Part shown: piece by piece, positions 1 to 10,408 of the stretch
Layout of the letters: each line of letters begins with the position of its first letter
Position numbering within the stretch: position 1 is the first letter of the stretch
DNA from: an uncultured Bacilli bacterium
GTDB lineage: Bacteria; Bacillota_I; Bacilli_A; RF39; UBA660
Direction: 5' to 3'
Length of the DNA stretch: 33,649 nucleotides
Assembly: GCA_947631515.1 (NCBI GenBank)
Contig: CANRLP010000005.1
Coordinates: 1 to 33,649, forward strand
Notes under the pieces: generated by a model
Seen by the model: only the letters and a program-made list of their open reading frames with translations
The model's database searches: none
What the model was told of the DNA's origin: nothing
Made by a program: the position numbers and the translations under genes

Positions 1-1143
1 TATGACTATGAATTAATTGGTTTTGTTGATGAATATGATCATATCCATGCTGCCTCATTAATTTTAATTAAAAAGATCAATCATATTTTTAAATATGGCT
101 ATGCCCCAAAAGGTTTTATTATCGACTATTTTAATAAACAATTGGTAAAAGATTTTACTGATGCTCTTATAAACTACTATTTTAAAAAAAGACTTGTGTT
201 TATTAAAATAAATCCTGAAATTGCCATTAGTGAGATAAATACTAAAACTGGAGAAAAAACTTATAATTGGAATATTGAAATAAAAAATACTTTAATCGAT
301 TTAGGTTATGTCAAATTAAAAGATAATCTATATTTTGAAGCAATGCTTCCTAAATATAATGGTATAGTTAAATTAAAAGATTTTAGCTTAGAAAAATTAG
401 AAAAAAATACTCGTAATAAAATAAAAAGAGGAATAAATAAAGGTCTTAATATTGAAGTTGCAGATCGTAGTGGAATTGATATTTTATTTAATTTTATTAA
501 AAAGAAAAGAAATAAAGATGCTTTTTATTATAAGGATTATTATAATATATTTTCTAAATCAAATAATATTGATTTATTCTTAGTAAGTGTTGATACTAAT
601 ACTTATTTAATAAATGCTAAAGAATCATATGAAAAAGAATTAGACAAAAATTCTTCTTATAATAACAAATTAGCAAAAAAACAATCAGAAAAACTATTAA
701 ATATCAAAATGAATTCAGATCGTAAATTATTATCTTATAAAAATGATGTTTTAGAAGCTACAGTTCGTAACAACGAAAACTCTAAAATTTATATTGCAGG
801 GGCTTTAGTTGTAAAATACAAAAATCGTATTAATATTGTAATTAGTGGTTTTGATAGATTATACAAACGTTTTAATCCTAATTATTTTTTACATTATAAA
901 ATTTTAGATTATTATAAAAAATATTATGATTTTGCTGATTTAAATGGTATGACCGGCGATTTTTCAAAACAAAATCCCTACAAAGGGCTAAATGAATTTA
1001 AATTAGGATTTAAACCACAAGTTTATGAATTTATTGGAGAATACGATTTAGTTATTAACAATCCTGTTTATCACTCAATGCTAAAATCAGGAAAATTAGC
1101 TCAAACATTCAACAAAACTGACATCAAAAAAAAATTAACATAA
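1..1143 (+). CDS. FemA/FemB-like peptidoglycan bridge aminoacyltransferase, 5' truncated by the window edge
   Basis: Frame 1 is open from base 1 (YDYELIGFVDEYDHIHAASLILIKKINHIFKYGYAPKGFIIDYFNKQ...), upstream of the TTG start given in the ORF track. 'YGYAPKGFIIDY' and 'TRNKIKRGINKGLNIEV' resemble FemAB GNAT-fold transferases. Confidence 0.8.
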   Translation, partial: YDYELIGFVDEYDHIHAASLILIKKINHIFKYGYAPKGFIIDYFNKQLVKDFTDALINYYFKKRLVFIKINPEIAISEINTKTGEKTYNWNIEIKNTLIDLGYVKLKDNLYFEAMLPKYNGIVKLKDFSLEKLEKNTRNKIKRGINKGLNIEVADRSGIDILFNFIKKKRNKDAFYYKDYYNIFSKSNNIDLFLVSVDTNTYLINAKESYEKELDKNSSYNNKLAKKQSEKLLNIKMNSDRKLLSYKNDVLEATVRNNENSKIYIAGALVVKYKNRINIVISGFDRLYKRFNPNYFLHYKILDYYKKYYDFADLNGMTGDFSKQNPYKGLNEFKLGFKPQVYEFIGEYDLVINNPVYHSMLKSGKLAQTFNKTDIKKKLT

Positions 1144-1158
1144 AGTTAATCTTTTTTA
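1128..1158. terminator. Bidirectional intrinsic terminator between convergent genes
   Basis: A-tract, ATTAAC ATAAA GTTAAT stem-loop, then CTTTTTT; lies between the convergent stop codons. Confidence 0.55.
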
Positions 1159-2760
1159 AATTAATTTAGCATGTACTATCAAACGATGTTTAGAATCTAA
1201 ATAACAGGTAGATAACGTTAAGATTTTATCGTCTTCTTTTATTTGTAAACTAGAAGGCATTATACTTTTACTTTTAGCATCATTAATATAATTAAAAAAT
1301 GAGCTTCTACTTTTAAAATCCGTAATTAAATAATCATCTGTAACGTCAATAGTATAAATAGCAAAAATACGCCATACCTTTTTGTTACCTTTAATTGAAA
1401 AAGTAATATCTAAATTGCTACTATTATTATACCAACTAGCATTTAATACATTTTTTAAAGAACCAAACATAATTTGTTTTTTCGCACTATTATGAGCATA
1501 AATAATGGTATTTTGACTTAAATCATCCATATTATTACGATAATCAACAAAGACCCAACCCGATTGATTTTTAGTTTTATCAAAAGCATGATCTAAATAA
1601 TACTTATTATCAGAAGTTTGCACAACTGGATAATCTATTTTCGTATTATTAATTTTTAACCAACCGATAGTATCCTCATTTAAATTTAATAAACTTTTAT
1701 ATGCATCTGTATATTTTTGGTCATATACATTAGTTGTCCCCACTATCGAAGCGGGAATATTCTCTTGATTTGTTACCGGAGTATTAACATTATCTTCATT
1801 ATCTTCAGCTTCAGTTTCAACAACTTTCTCAACTACCTCTGAAATTGACTCTAGATTATTATCTATAATACTTTTTTCTTTATAATTTAAATATCTAGAA
1901 AAGCCAAAAATACTTGCTGATAAAATAACTAAAAATATTAATATAAACCGTAATATTTTGATATTTAATTCAGCCCATTTATATTTTTCCTTATATTCTT
2001 TACCATACTTAACTTTTACATGAATATTTGTTTTTTTATCTATGTCTTTTAATTCTAAAATATCTTTAGATATTTCCTTAATCGAATTCTCTGACGCATA
2101 AATATATAAATCTAATTTTTCTAAACCAGAATTGTATAATAAATTTATTAAAGTAACAAAATTCTTTTTTTGATAATTTTCTAAATATAAAACTTTTAAA
2201 ACATGATTGATATCTAAAAAATACTTAATATCATCAAAATCTTCTTTAGATAAAACTTGGCAATTTAAAACAATTTTTTCAGCATTACAGATTTTAGAAT
2301 AAGTATCTAAATGATTATTACTCATAAAATTACTTATAAATAATATTTCACTACGAGTTTTTACCACATCTTTTTTAAAATGTTGAATCATAGCGGCCGA
2401 CATACTATAACAATCTATTTCTTCTAATGACTCTATTTTAAGTAATTCTCTGACAATATTATAATCTAATGATTTATCTTCTTTAAAATGAATTTTGGTA
2501 ATTTCAAAACTTTTTAATAATTGACATGCCAAAACAGCTATATCATGATTAATAATTACAACTTCTTTTATTTTATTTTTTACAAGTAATAAATATAAAA
2601 ATGCTTCTACTATATTAAAGTGTTTATGAATATAATTTTTGGTAAATTGAAAAGAATACAAATCAACAATATTTGTATTATTCAAATTTTCTTCTTCGAC
2701 TATTTCATCAGTTAAAGTAAAATATAAAATACGATTTTTTATATAAACTCGAATTTGCAT
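1156..2760 (-). CDS. Class B-like sortase with ~270 aa N-terminal cytoplasmic domain and a TM segment before the catalytic domain
   Basis: C-terminus has 'LKINNTKIDYPVVQTSDNKYYLDHAFDKTKNQSGWVFVDYRNN', 'TIIYAHN' (catalytic His) and 'LTLSTCYLDSKHRLIVHAKLI' (TLSTC Cys plus Arg). Hydrophobic TM 'ILRFILIFLVILSASIFGF' precedes it. Confidence 0.88.
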   Translation of the reverse strand: MQIRVYIKNRILYFTLTDEIVEEENLNNTNIVDLYSFQFTKNYIHKHFNIVEAFLYLLLVKNKIKEVVIINHDIAVLACQLLKSFEITKIHFKEDKSLDYNIVRELLKIESLEEIDCYSMSAAMIQHFKKDVVKTRSEILFISNFMSNNHLDTYSKICNAEKIVLNCQVLSKEDFDDIKYFLDINHVLKVLYLENYQKKNFVTLINLLYNSGLEKLDLYIYASENSIKEISKDILELKDIDKKTNIHVKVKYGKEYKEKYKWAELNIKILRFILIFLVILSASIFGFSRYLNYKEKSIIDNNLESISEVVEKVVETEAEDNEDNVNTPVTNQENIPASIVGTTNVYDQKYTDAYKSLLNLNEDTIGWLKINNTKIDYPVVQTSDNKYYLDHAFDKTKNQSGWVFVDYRNNMDDLSQNTIIYAHNSAKKQIMFGSLKNVLNASWYNNSSNLDITFSIKGNKKVWRIFAIYTIDVTDDYLITDFKSRSSFFNYINDAKSKSIMPSSLQIKEDDKILTLSTCYLDSKHRLIVHAKLI

Positions 2761-2791
2761 AAATTATTCCTCATAATATTTTATAAAAATT

Positions 2792-4033
2792 TTATATTTG
2801 TGGAAATTTACTTTTATTTCTTACTCGTAAATAAGTTAAACTACCTATAACCATACTCAAAAATGCTACAATACTAATTGTTGTATAAACTCCTGTTTTT
2901 GGATTTTCAACAGTTTCTTCTTTAACTTCAGTTGTAGAAACTGTATCTTCTTTTACTTCTTCTGTATCATTAGAAAGATATTCTACTTTATTATCAGAAG
3001 TTTTTATACCATTAGCAACATCTAATTGAAATAATGTATAATATGGGTATTCCGTAGAACCATCTTCACTTGTTGGCATTACTTCATCTTCAGATATACT
3101 CATAGTTTCCATTCCTAGTAAAGAATTAGCAGGCATATTATATATAGCTTTTTTAATAGCTATACCATCAGTTGCCAAAGATAAATTAGTTTTATTATCT
3201 AAATAATTTTCTAAAGCATCTAATTCAGTATTATTTTTTTCAGCTAAAATTTCTAAAACCTTAGTAATAATTGTATTATCAATAATAATTGTAAAATCTA
3301 CTTTTTCTTTAGGAATATATGTTAATATACCATCTTTATAAGTAAATTCTACGGTATATTCTGATATATCTAATCCTAAAAGAATTTGCATCCAACTATC
3401 AAAATAAATAGTTACTTTAACATTTTCATCATTAACTTCATATTCATAATCTACCAATGAAATCATTTCTTCTAAAGATTTAGAAATCATTTGATCAACA
3501 AATGTTGACCATACAGTATCAGAATTCTTTTCTAATAAGACAATTTTCTTTAAAGGTAATGAATTAAGAACATTTCCAGAATAAGACAATTTATTATTAT
3601 CAACACTTAATTCAACAGTACTATTTTTACCAGTAAATGAATTACACAAATTAGCTGTTTCACTATTAATTAGTTCAGCAGTACATTCCTTTTCTTCCGT
3701 ATCATTTACAAAATTTTTTTTCGTATAAGTAATTTTATTATCTGCTAAAGTATAAGTACCCTTAGTATGTTCAACTACTGTTTTTTTACCACCAACATTT
3801 AAAGTTAAAATAAATTCTGAATCACTATCATTTAATAAATTAAATTGCATATTAATACCTAATTCATCAGCTGTTGCATTGGAAATTAAGCCATTTGCCC
3901 AACTAAGAGAGATTGGACTTTTAGTGTGTACTTTATAAACTCCACTATAAGAATCACTCAAACCATTTTCTTTAGCATAAACATTTGTTATAAAAAACAT
4001 ACTGATAACTAATAATATAATGCCTTTTTTCAT
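2792..4033 (-). CDS. Secreted cell-wall-anchored protein with NPKTG sorting signal (putative sortase substrate)
   Basis: Signal peptide 'MKKGIILLVISMFFITNVYA'; C-terminal 'NPKTG' + hydrophobic stretch + 'RVRNKSK' tail; 31 nt upstream of the sortase on the same strand. Confidence 0.8.
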   Translation of the reverse strand: MKKGIILLVISMFFITNVYAKENGLSDSYSGVYKVHTKSPISLSWANGLISNATADELGINMQFNLLNDSDSEFILTLNVGGKKTVVEHTKGTYTLADNKITYTKKNFVNDTEEKECTAELINSETANLCNSFTGKNSTVELSVDNNKLSYSGNVLNSLPLKKIVLLEKNSDTVWSTFVDQMISKSLEEMISLVDYEYEVNDENVKVTIYFDSWMQILLGLDISEYTVEFTYKDGILTYIPKEKVDFTIIIDNTIITKVLEILAEKNNTELDALENYLDNKTNLSLATDGIAIKKAIYNMPANSLLGMETMSISEDEVMPTSEDGSTEYPYYTLFQLDVANGIKTSDNKVEYLSNDTEEVKEDTVSTTEVKEETVENPKTGVYTTISIVAFLSMVIGSLTYLRVRNKSKFPQI

Positions 4034-4103
4034 TACCCTTACTCCTATTCTTAATTAAATTATATAAAAATAATTTTTAATTGCAAGGTAATTAAATAAT
4101 TTA

Positions 4104-5111
4104 TCAGCCATTATACACAGTTTCTTGACAATAATTTGCTCTTTGTTTATAAAATTCGTTTTGTAATTCTCTCACTTTATTATGGATATTTTGAACTACT
4201 TCCGTATAATTACGATTTTCGTGAAGAGTTAAAATAGAAATAGTATAGGGATAATCTTCTAAATTTAGACCAATATCATGATAATTAACTCCATAACTAC
4301 CATATTTATGATAAATTCGAATATTTTCCGTATTAAAAGCATTTCGCTCATCGTTATCCATAATAGACTTTAAAAAAGGACCATATTCTTCATTTTCCGT
4401 AATAATACGATAAGCTTCTTTCAAATAAATATTAGTATCTTCAGCTGTTTGATTTCCAAAATTATCTCCCCCAGTAAGTATTACTTTAGCTCCTAAACTT
4501 TGACCATAATTTTTTAAATTTCCAAAACCAATATAATCAATTAACATTAAATGAGCAGTATTATCACTAAGAGATATTGCATAAGTTATTAAATCTCTTA
4601 AAGAAACATTTTCTCCAATTTTTCGAGTAGCCATCCCCGAGCTATAATCTGCCCGATAATTTGCTGTATAAGTTAAAGTTTCTGTATCTAAATTTATTTC
4701 GCCATTAATAGCTTTATTTATTAAATATAATGCATCAACTATTTTTATTAAACTACAACCATAATATACTTTATTTTCATTATAGGTATAAGTAAGGTTA
4801 GTAGTTAAATCTTCAAAGTATACTGACGCTTCATATTTATTATTTATTATAAAATTATCAATATCTTTTCTATTTGGCTCTAATAAATCTTTTTCTTCTT
4901 CCGTAATTTCTTTAGTTAAACATAATTTATAAGCTTCTTCTTTTCTCTTTTTTTCTTCCTCTTGTTCTTTTTCATTTATTTCTGGTTCATTATCATTAAC
5001 CAAATTAACTTTTCTTAAATAATTAAATCCTTCAAAAATTATTATAATTAATAATAAACATAAAAAAATATTTTTATAATTAATTTTATATTTCTTGCGT
5101 CTTTTACTCAT
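4104..5111 (-). CDS. Membrane-anchored serine hydrolase (class A beta-lactamase/PBP-like fold)
   Basis: N-terminal TM; SxxK 'SLIK', 'SDN' triad and 'KYG' in place of KTG. Confidence 0.75.
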   Translation of the reverse strand: MSKRRKKYKINYKNIFLCLLLIIIIFEGFNYLRKVNLVNDNEPEINEKEQEEEKKRKEEAYKLCLTKEITEEEKDLLEPNRKDIDNFIINNKYEASVYFEDLTTNLTYTYNENKVYYGCSLIKIVDALYLINKAINGEINLDTETLTYTANYRADYSSGMATRKIGENVSLRDLITYAISLSDNTAHLMLIDYIGFGNLKNYGQSLGAKVILTGGDNFGNQTAEDTNIYLKEAYRIITENEEYGPFLKSIMDNDERNAFNTENIRIYHKYGSYGVNYHDIGLNLEDYPYTISILTLHENRNYTEVVQNIHNKVRELQNEFYKQRANYCQETVYNG

Positions 5112-5152
5112 ACTTTTTATTCCTTCCTCTATTATATTATCATGTTTTTGAC

Positions 5153-5180
5153 ATAAAAAAAAGCGATGTAAAATCGCTAT
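5153..5180 (-). terminator. Intrinsic terminator after tuf
   Basis: On minus strand AGCGAT-TTTAC-ATCGCT followed by TTTTTTTT. Confidence 0.8.
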
Positions 5181-5186
5181 TTTTAA

Positions 5187-6353
5187 TTATTCAATAATTT
5201 CAGAAACTACACCAGCACCAACAGTACGTCCACCTTCACGAATAGAGAATTTAGTACCGTTTTCAAGAGCAACTGGAGCAATTAATTCTACTGTCATATC
5301 AACATTATCACCAGGCATTACCATTTCAGTACCTTGAGGTAATTCAATGACACCAGTAACATCAGTTGTACGGAAATAGAATTGTGGTCTGTAATTTGAG
5401 AAGAATGGAGTATGACGTCCGCCTTCTTCTTTGCTTAATACATAAACACTAGCTTTGAATTTATGATGTGGAGTAACACTTCCTGGTTTAGCAAGTACTT
5501 GTCCACGTTCAACTTCATCACGAGCAATACCACGTAATAATACACCAGCATTATCACCTGCTACAGCAAAGTCTAGTTGTTTTCTAAACATTTCAATTCC
5601 TGTACAAACAGTTTTCTTAGTATCTCTAAGACCAACAATTTCAACTTCATCATTAAGATTTAATTTACCACGTTCAACACGACCTGTTACAACAGTTCCA
5701 CGTCCAGAAATAGTGAATACATCTTCAATACTCATTAAGAATGGTTTATCAGTATCACGAACTGGAGATGGAATATATTCATCAACAGCAGCCATTAAAT
5801 CACGAATTGATTGAGCAGCAGCTTCATCACCTTCAAGAGCTTTTAAAGCACTACCACGGATAATAGGACATTCAGTATCAAAATTATATTCACCAAGTAA
5901 TTCTCTAATTTCCATTTCTACTAAATCTAATAATTCTGGATCGTCTACCATATCACATTTGTTCATATAAACAACAATTTTAGGTACACCAACTTGACGA
6001 GATAATAAGATATGTTCTCTAGTTTGAGGCATTGGTCCATCTGCAGCAGATACTACAAGAATAGCACCATCCATTTGAGCAGCACCAGTAATCATGTTTT
6101 TAACATAATCGGCATGTCCTGGGCAGTCTACGTGAGCATAATGACGTTTTTCAGTTTCATACTCAACGTGAGCAGTATTAATAGTAATACCTCTTTCTCT
6201 TTCTTCTGGAGCTTTGTCGATATCAGCATAATCAACAAATTTACCAAAATATTTAGTAATAGCAGCAGTTAATGTTGTTTTACCATGGTCAACGTGACCG
6301 ATAGTACCAATATTAACATGTTCTTTTGAACGATCATATTTTTCTTTTGCCAT
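5187..6353 (-). CDS. tuf: Elongation factor Tu
   Basis: '[22 protein letters not shown]', '[26 protein letters not shown]', 'NKCD'; full length, 388 aa. Confidence 0.99.
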   Translation of the reverse strand: MAKEKYDRSKEHVNIGTIGHVDHGKTTLTAAITKYFGKFVDYADIDKAPEERERGITINTAHVEYETEKRHYAHVDCPGHADYVKNMITGAAQMDGAILVVSAADGPMPQTREHILLSRQVGVPKIVVYMNKCDMVDDPELLDLVEMEIRELLGEYNFDTECPIIRGSALKALEGDEAAAQSIRDLMAAVDEYIPSPVRDTDKPFLMSIEDVFTISGRGTVVTGRVERGKLNLNDEVEIVGLRDTKKTVCTGIEMFRKQLDFAVAGDNAGVLLRGIARDEVERGQVLAKPGSVTPHHKFKASVYVLSKEEGGRHTPFFSNYRPQFYFRTTDVTGVIELPQGTEMVMPGDNVDMTVELIAPVALENGTKFSIREGGRTVGAGVVSEIIE

Positions 6354-6422
6354 CGTTTATTTTCTCCTTTCAATTTACTACTATATTTTATCTAATGCTT
6401 GAATGTTTTTCAAGTATTATTT

Positions 6423-8495
6423 TTAGTTAACGCTGTTTTTCTTTATAATTTCTTCAGCGATTGATTTAGGAACTTCTTCATAATGATCTTTTTCCATTTG
6501 GAAGTTTCCTCTTCCTTGTGTATTACTTCTTAAATCGGTTGCATATCCAAACATTTCAGATAATGGAACCATTGCTGTAATACGCAAAGCGTTACCAAGA
6601 GATTCTTGACCCATTGGGCGACCTCGACGTGAAGTTAAATCTCCCATAACATTTCCCATATATTCTTCTGGAACAACTACATCAACTTTCATAATTGGTT
6701 CCAATAATACTACTTTACATTTATTTTTAGCTTCTTTTAAAGCTAGAGAAGCAGCTATTTTAAATGCCATTTCACTTGAATCGACATCATGATAAGATCC
6801 ATCATATAATGTTGCTTTAACATCAACCATTGGGTATCCTGCTAATACACCACCAGCCATTGCTTCTTGTAAACCTTTATCAGTTACTGGAATATATTCA
6901 CGAGGAACAACTCCACCTACAATTGCATCCACAAATTCATAACCTTTACCTGGATTTGGTTCAAATTTAATCCAAACATGTCCATATTGTCCACGTCCAC
7001 CAGATTGTTTAATATATTTACCTTCACATTCACCAGCTACAGTAATTGTTTCTCGATATGCAACTTGAGGTCTACCTTTATTACATTCAACATTAAATTC
7101 TCGTTTCATCCGATCAACAATAATATCTAAGTGTAGTTCTCCCATACCTGATAATACTGTTTGACCTGTTTCAGGATCAGTTTTAACTCGAAGTGTTGGA
7201 TCTTCTTCTACTAATTTATTAATAGCTAAAGCCATTTTATCTTGATCATTTTTTGATTTTGGCTCAACAGCAATATCGATAACTGGTTCTGGGAATTCCA
7301 TACCTTTCATAATGCATGGATTTTTTTCATCACAAAGAGTATCAGCTGTAGTTGTATTTTTTAATCCTACTGCAGCAGCAATTTCTCCAGCATATACTTC
7401 ATTAATTTCTTTTCTTTGATTGGCATGCATTTGTAAAATACGTCCAATTCTTTCTTTTTCACCTTTAGTAGAATTTAAAACATAAGATCCACTAGTAAGT
7501 ACTCCAGAATATACACGGAAGAATGCTAAACGTCCAACAAATGGATCTGTCATAATTTTAAACGCTAAAGCTGTAAATGGCTCAGTATCACTTGGATGAC
7601 GTTTAACGTCATTGCCATTTTTATCTGTACATTCAATTGCTTCTATATCAGTTGGTGCTGGTAAATAATCGACAACTGCATCAAGTAATGCTCTTGTTCC
7701 TTTATTACCTAAAGCATCAGCACATAATAATGGGAAGAATTCAACAGATAATGTTGCTTTACGAATAGCATTTTTTAATTCTTCTACTGTAATTTCACCA
7801 CCATCAAGATATTTAACCATTAAGTCTTCATCAAAATCAGCAACTGCTTCTATTAATGTTGTTCTATATTCGTTAGCTTTATCTTGCATATCAGCAGGAA
7901 TTTCCATTTCTGTTACTTCTTGTTTATCTGTTCCATCGTATTTATACGCTTTCATCGTAACTAAATCGATATAGCCACTAAAATCTGATTCAGAACCAAT
8001 TGGAAGTTGAATAGCAGCTGAATTAGCACCTAATCTATCTTTAATTGTTCCTAAAGTATAATAGAAATCTGCTCCCATTTTACCCATTTTATTAGCACAA
8101 ATCATTCTTGGAACTTTATATTCACTTGCTTGACGCCATACAGTTTCTGCTTGAGGTTCTACCCCAGCTTGAGCATCAAGTAATAAAATTGCACCATCTA
8201 AAACTCTTAACGAACGTTGAACTTCAATTGTAAAATCGACGTGCCCTGGAGTATCAATGATATTTAAGCGATATCCATTCCAATAAGCAGTTGTTGCTGC
8301 TGATGTAATAGTAATACCTCTTTCTTTTTCTTGATCCATCCAGTCCATTTGAGACTCACCATCATGAGTTTCACCAATTTTATGAGTAATTCCTGTTAAG
8401 AATAAAATTCTTTCAGTAGTAGTAGTCTTACCGGCATCAATATGTGCCATAATTCCAAAATTTCTTAATTTATTAATAGGTATATCTCTTGCCAT
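6423..8495 (-). CDS. fusA: Elongation factor G
   Basis: '[21 protein letters not shown]', '[23 protein letters not shown]', C-terminal EF-G domains; 690 aa. Confidence 0.99.
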   Translation of the reverse strand: MARDIPINKLRNFGIMAHIDAGKTTTTERILFLTGITHKIGETHDGESQMDWMDQEKERGITITSAATTAYWNGYRLNIIDTPGHVDFTIEVQRSLRVLDGAILLLDAQAGVEPQAETVWRQASEYKVPRMICANKMGKMGADFYYTLGTIKDRLGANSAAIQLPIGSESDFSGYIDLVTMKAYKYDGTDKQEVTEMEIPADMQDKANEYRTTLIEAVADFDEDLMVKYLDGGEITVEELKNAIRKATLSVEFFPLLCADALGNKGTRALLDAVVDYLPAPTDIEAIECTDKNGNDVKRHPSDTEPFTALAFKIMTDPFVGRLAFFRVYSGVLTSGSYVLNSTKGEKERIGRILQMHANQRKEINEVYAGEIAAAVGLKNTTTADTLCDEKNPCIMKGMEFPEPVIDIAVEPKSKNDQDKMALAINKLVEEDPTLRVKTDPETGQTVLSGMGELHLDIIVDRMKREFNVECNKGRPQVAYRETITVAGECEGKYIKQSGGRGQYGHVWIKFEPNPGKGYEFVDAIVGGVVPREYIPVTDKGLQEAMAGGVLAGYPMVDVKATLYDGSYHDVDSSEMAFKIAASLALKEAKNKCKVVLLEPIMKVDVVVPEEYMGNVMGDLTSRRGRPMGQESLGNALRITAMVPLSEMFGYATDLRSNTQGRGNFQMEKDHYEEVPKSIAEEIIKKNSVN

Positions 8496-8504
8496 ATAAT
8501 CCTC

Positions 8505-8972
8505 CTACCATCTATAATGAGCAAATGCTTTATTTGCTTCAGCCATTTTGTGAGTATCTTCACGTTTTTTAACAGCGCCGCCAGTACCGTCAGCAGCATC
8601 CATAAGTTCATTAGCTAAATTAATAGCCATTCCTTTACCATTTCTTAATTTTGCATAATTAACAATCCAACGAAGTGCTAATGCTTGACTTCTATCATCA
8701 CTAACTTCAATTGGCACTTGATAATTTGATCCACCAACACGACGAGATTTAACTTCTAGTGCAGGTTTAACATTTTCTAAAGCTTGATTATAAACGTCAA
8801 TTGGTTCTTTACCAGTTTTCTCTTTTATAATATCAAATGCTTCATAAAGAATTTTTTGAGCTGTACCTTTTTTACCATCTAGCATAATTTGATTAACTAA
8901 TTTTGTAACTACTTTAGAATTATACACTGGATCAGGTAAGACATCTCTTTTAATTGCTCTTCTTTTACGCAT
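8505..8972 (-). CDS. rpsG: 30S ribosomal protein S7
   Basis: '[38 protein letters not shown]'. Confidence 0.98.
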   Translation of the reverse strand: MRKRRAIKRDVLPDPVYNSKVVTKLVNQIMLDGKKGTAQKILYEAFDIIKEKTGKEPIDVYNQALENVKPALEVKSRRVGGSNYQVPIEVSDDRSQALALRWIVNYAKLRNGKGMAINLANELMDAADGTGGAVKKREDTHKMAEANKAFAHYRW

Positions 8973-8993
8973 TTTTCTTTCCTCCTTTAACTA

Positions 8994-9407
8994 TTATTTT
9001 TTTGGTTTTTTAGTTCCGTATTTACTACGTCCTTGTTGTCTATTTTGAACGCCTTGAGTATCAAGAGTTCCACGTACAATGTGATAACGAACACCGATTA
9101 AGTCTTTAACACGACCACCACGTACTAAAACAACGCTATGTTCTTGTAAATTATGTCCTTCACCTGGAATATAAGCATCTATTTCTTTACCATTAGAAAG
9201 TCTAACTCTTGCATATTTACGAAGAGCTGAGTTCGGTTTTTTAGGTGTCTTAGTTCCAACACGAGTACAAACTCCTCTTTTTTGTGGGCTTTTTTGATCA
9301 GTTTGTTTTCTTTCAAGAGTATTTAAACCTACATTTAAAACAGGGCTTTTACTTTTTCTAGTTTTCTTTTTTCTTTTGTTAGTAACTAATTGATTGATTG
9401 TAGACAT
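8994..9407 (-). CDS. rpsL: 30S ribosomal protein S12
   Basis: '[15 protein letters not shown]...[53 protein letters not shown]'. Start trimmed from the ORF-track 9437 to the ATG at 9407, preceded by AGGAGGA. Confidence 0.97.
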   Translation of the reverse strand: MSTINQLVTNKRKKKTRKSKSPVLNVGLNTLERKQTDQKSPQKRGVCTRVGTKTPKKPNSALRKYARVRLSNGKEIDAYIPGEGHNLQEHSVVLVRGGRVKDLIGVRYHIVRGTLDTQGVQNRQQGRSKYGTKKPKK

Positions 9408-9466
9408 ATATTTTGTCCTCCTTTCATTAACACACATCCTGGTGTATCAAATACTTATTTAAATTA

Positions 9467-9487
9467 GGTTCTAACTGACTTAGAACC
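9467..9487 (-). promoter_or_regulatory. Stem-loop in the rpsL 5' leader
   Basis: Perfect 8-bp hairpin GGTTCTAA-GTCAG-TTAGAACC between the predicted promoter and rpsL; no U-tract follows. Confidence 0.55.
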
Positions 9488-9507
9488 ATAATTAAAATTT
9501 CAAAAAT

Positions 9508-9537
9508 ACTATAACACTATCATTATATGTAAGTCAA
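9508..9537 (-). promoter_or_regulatory. Predicted housekeeping promoter of rpsL-rpsG-fusA-tuf
   Basis: Minus strand TTGACT - 18 nt - TATAGT upstream of the rpsL leader. Confidence 0.6.
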
Positions 9538-9577
9538 TAAAAAAATAGCAATAATCCTTCAATTTTTGCTATTTTTT
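9538..9577 (-). terminator. Intrinsic terminator after the small membrane-protein trio
   Basis: Minus strand AAAAAATAGCAA...TTGCTATTTTTTT stem-loop overlapping the stop of the 9569 gene. Confidence 0.7.
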
Positions 9578-9928
9578 ATCATAACCTTTTGTTTTATAAC
9601 CATCACATGATACATACGCTTTATAACTATATACTGTATTATCTAATTTAACCTCTACATAACCATCGCATTCTTTATCATTATATGATAGAGAATCTAA
9701 ATATTCATTTTCTTTTAATTCTTCGGCCGAAGTTTTTAATGTATCTCCCTGATCAGGATAAAGAAATTTTGCATCTACATATTTTTTTTCTGCCTCAACT
9801 AATTTATTTTCTAAATCTTTATAAACATTAACTTTATCTTTATAAATAAAACCAAAAACTGTTAATAATGCCACAATGCAAATAAGAATTAATGCCCATA
9901 TAATAGAATATTTATGCATTTTATCCAT
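9569..9928 (-). CDS. Small single-pass membrane protein with Cys-pair C-terminal motif, paralogous in its C-terminus to the next gene
   Basis: TM 'YSIIWALILICIVALLTVFGFIY'; C-terminal 'ECDGYVEVKLDN...SYKAYVSCDGYKTKGY'. ATG at 9928 preferred over GTG at 9937. Confidence 0.65.
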   Translation of the reverse strand: MDKMHKYSIIWALILICIVALLTVFGFIYKDKVNVYKDLENKLVEAEKKYVDAKFLYPDQGDTLKTSAEELKENEYLDSLSYNDKECDGYVEVKLDNTVYSYKAYVSCDGYKTKGYDKK

Positions 9929-9929
9929 A

Positions 9930-10358
9930 TTATTCACCTAATCTCCAAGCTTGATACCCTACAGTTTTATAATGTTCGCATTTAATATAAGAATCAAATT
10001 TTGTATCTAAATTATCTTTATATACTAATACATAACCCTTACACTCATTATCTTCCTCTGTAGGAATTAATTTTTTATTATTCAATATCTTATATTTTAA
10101 TAAGTTGTTTGTAGTAATTGTTATAGTACCATTACTTATTTTAGCATCATAATATTTTTCAAAATAAGTCATCGCTGCATTTTTTATATTATTTTCTACA
10201 TCATTATAAGTAACTTTGCCATTAATACTTTGGATAGTATCTCCTAAATCTTTTGATAGTTGTATTATAAAAAAAACAGCAATTAGTAAAAAAGATAATA
10301 AGACTGCTACCAAAATAAGCATTTCTTTTAAACCCCAACCATGATTATTTAATTTCAT
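9930..10358 (-). CDS. Type IV pseudopilin-like small membrane protein
   Basis: Start trimmed to the ATG at 10358 (GGTGAT SD). N-terminus 'MKLNNHGWGLKEMLILVAVLLSFLLIAVFFI' fits G|xxxxE plus hydrophobic helix; C-terminal 'ECKGYVLVYKDN...SYIKCEHYKTVGY'. Confidence 0.6.
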   Translation of the reverse strand: MKLNNHGWGLKEMLILVAVLLSFLLIAVFFIIQLSKDLGDTIQSINGKVTYNDVENNIKNAAMTYFEKYYDAKISNGTITITTNNLLKYKILNNKKLIPTEEDNECKGYVLVYKDNLDTKFDSYIKCEHYKTVGYQAWRLGE

Positions 10359-10408
10359 ATAATCACCAACCAAGTGTCTATTATAAGCTATGAAAGACAA
10401 ATAATCAA

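Noticed and set aside
6012-6272. Plus-strand ORF antisense to tuf
   Set aside because: Lies inside a highly conserved gene; translated text looks like antisense coding shadow, no SD or family.
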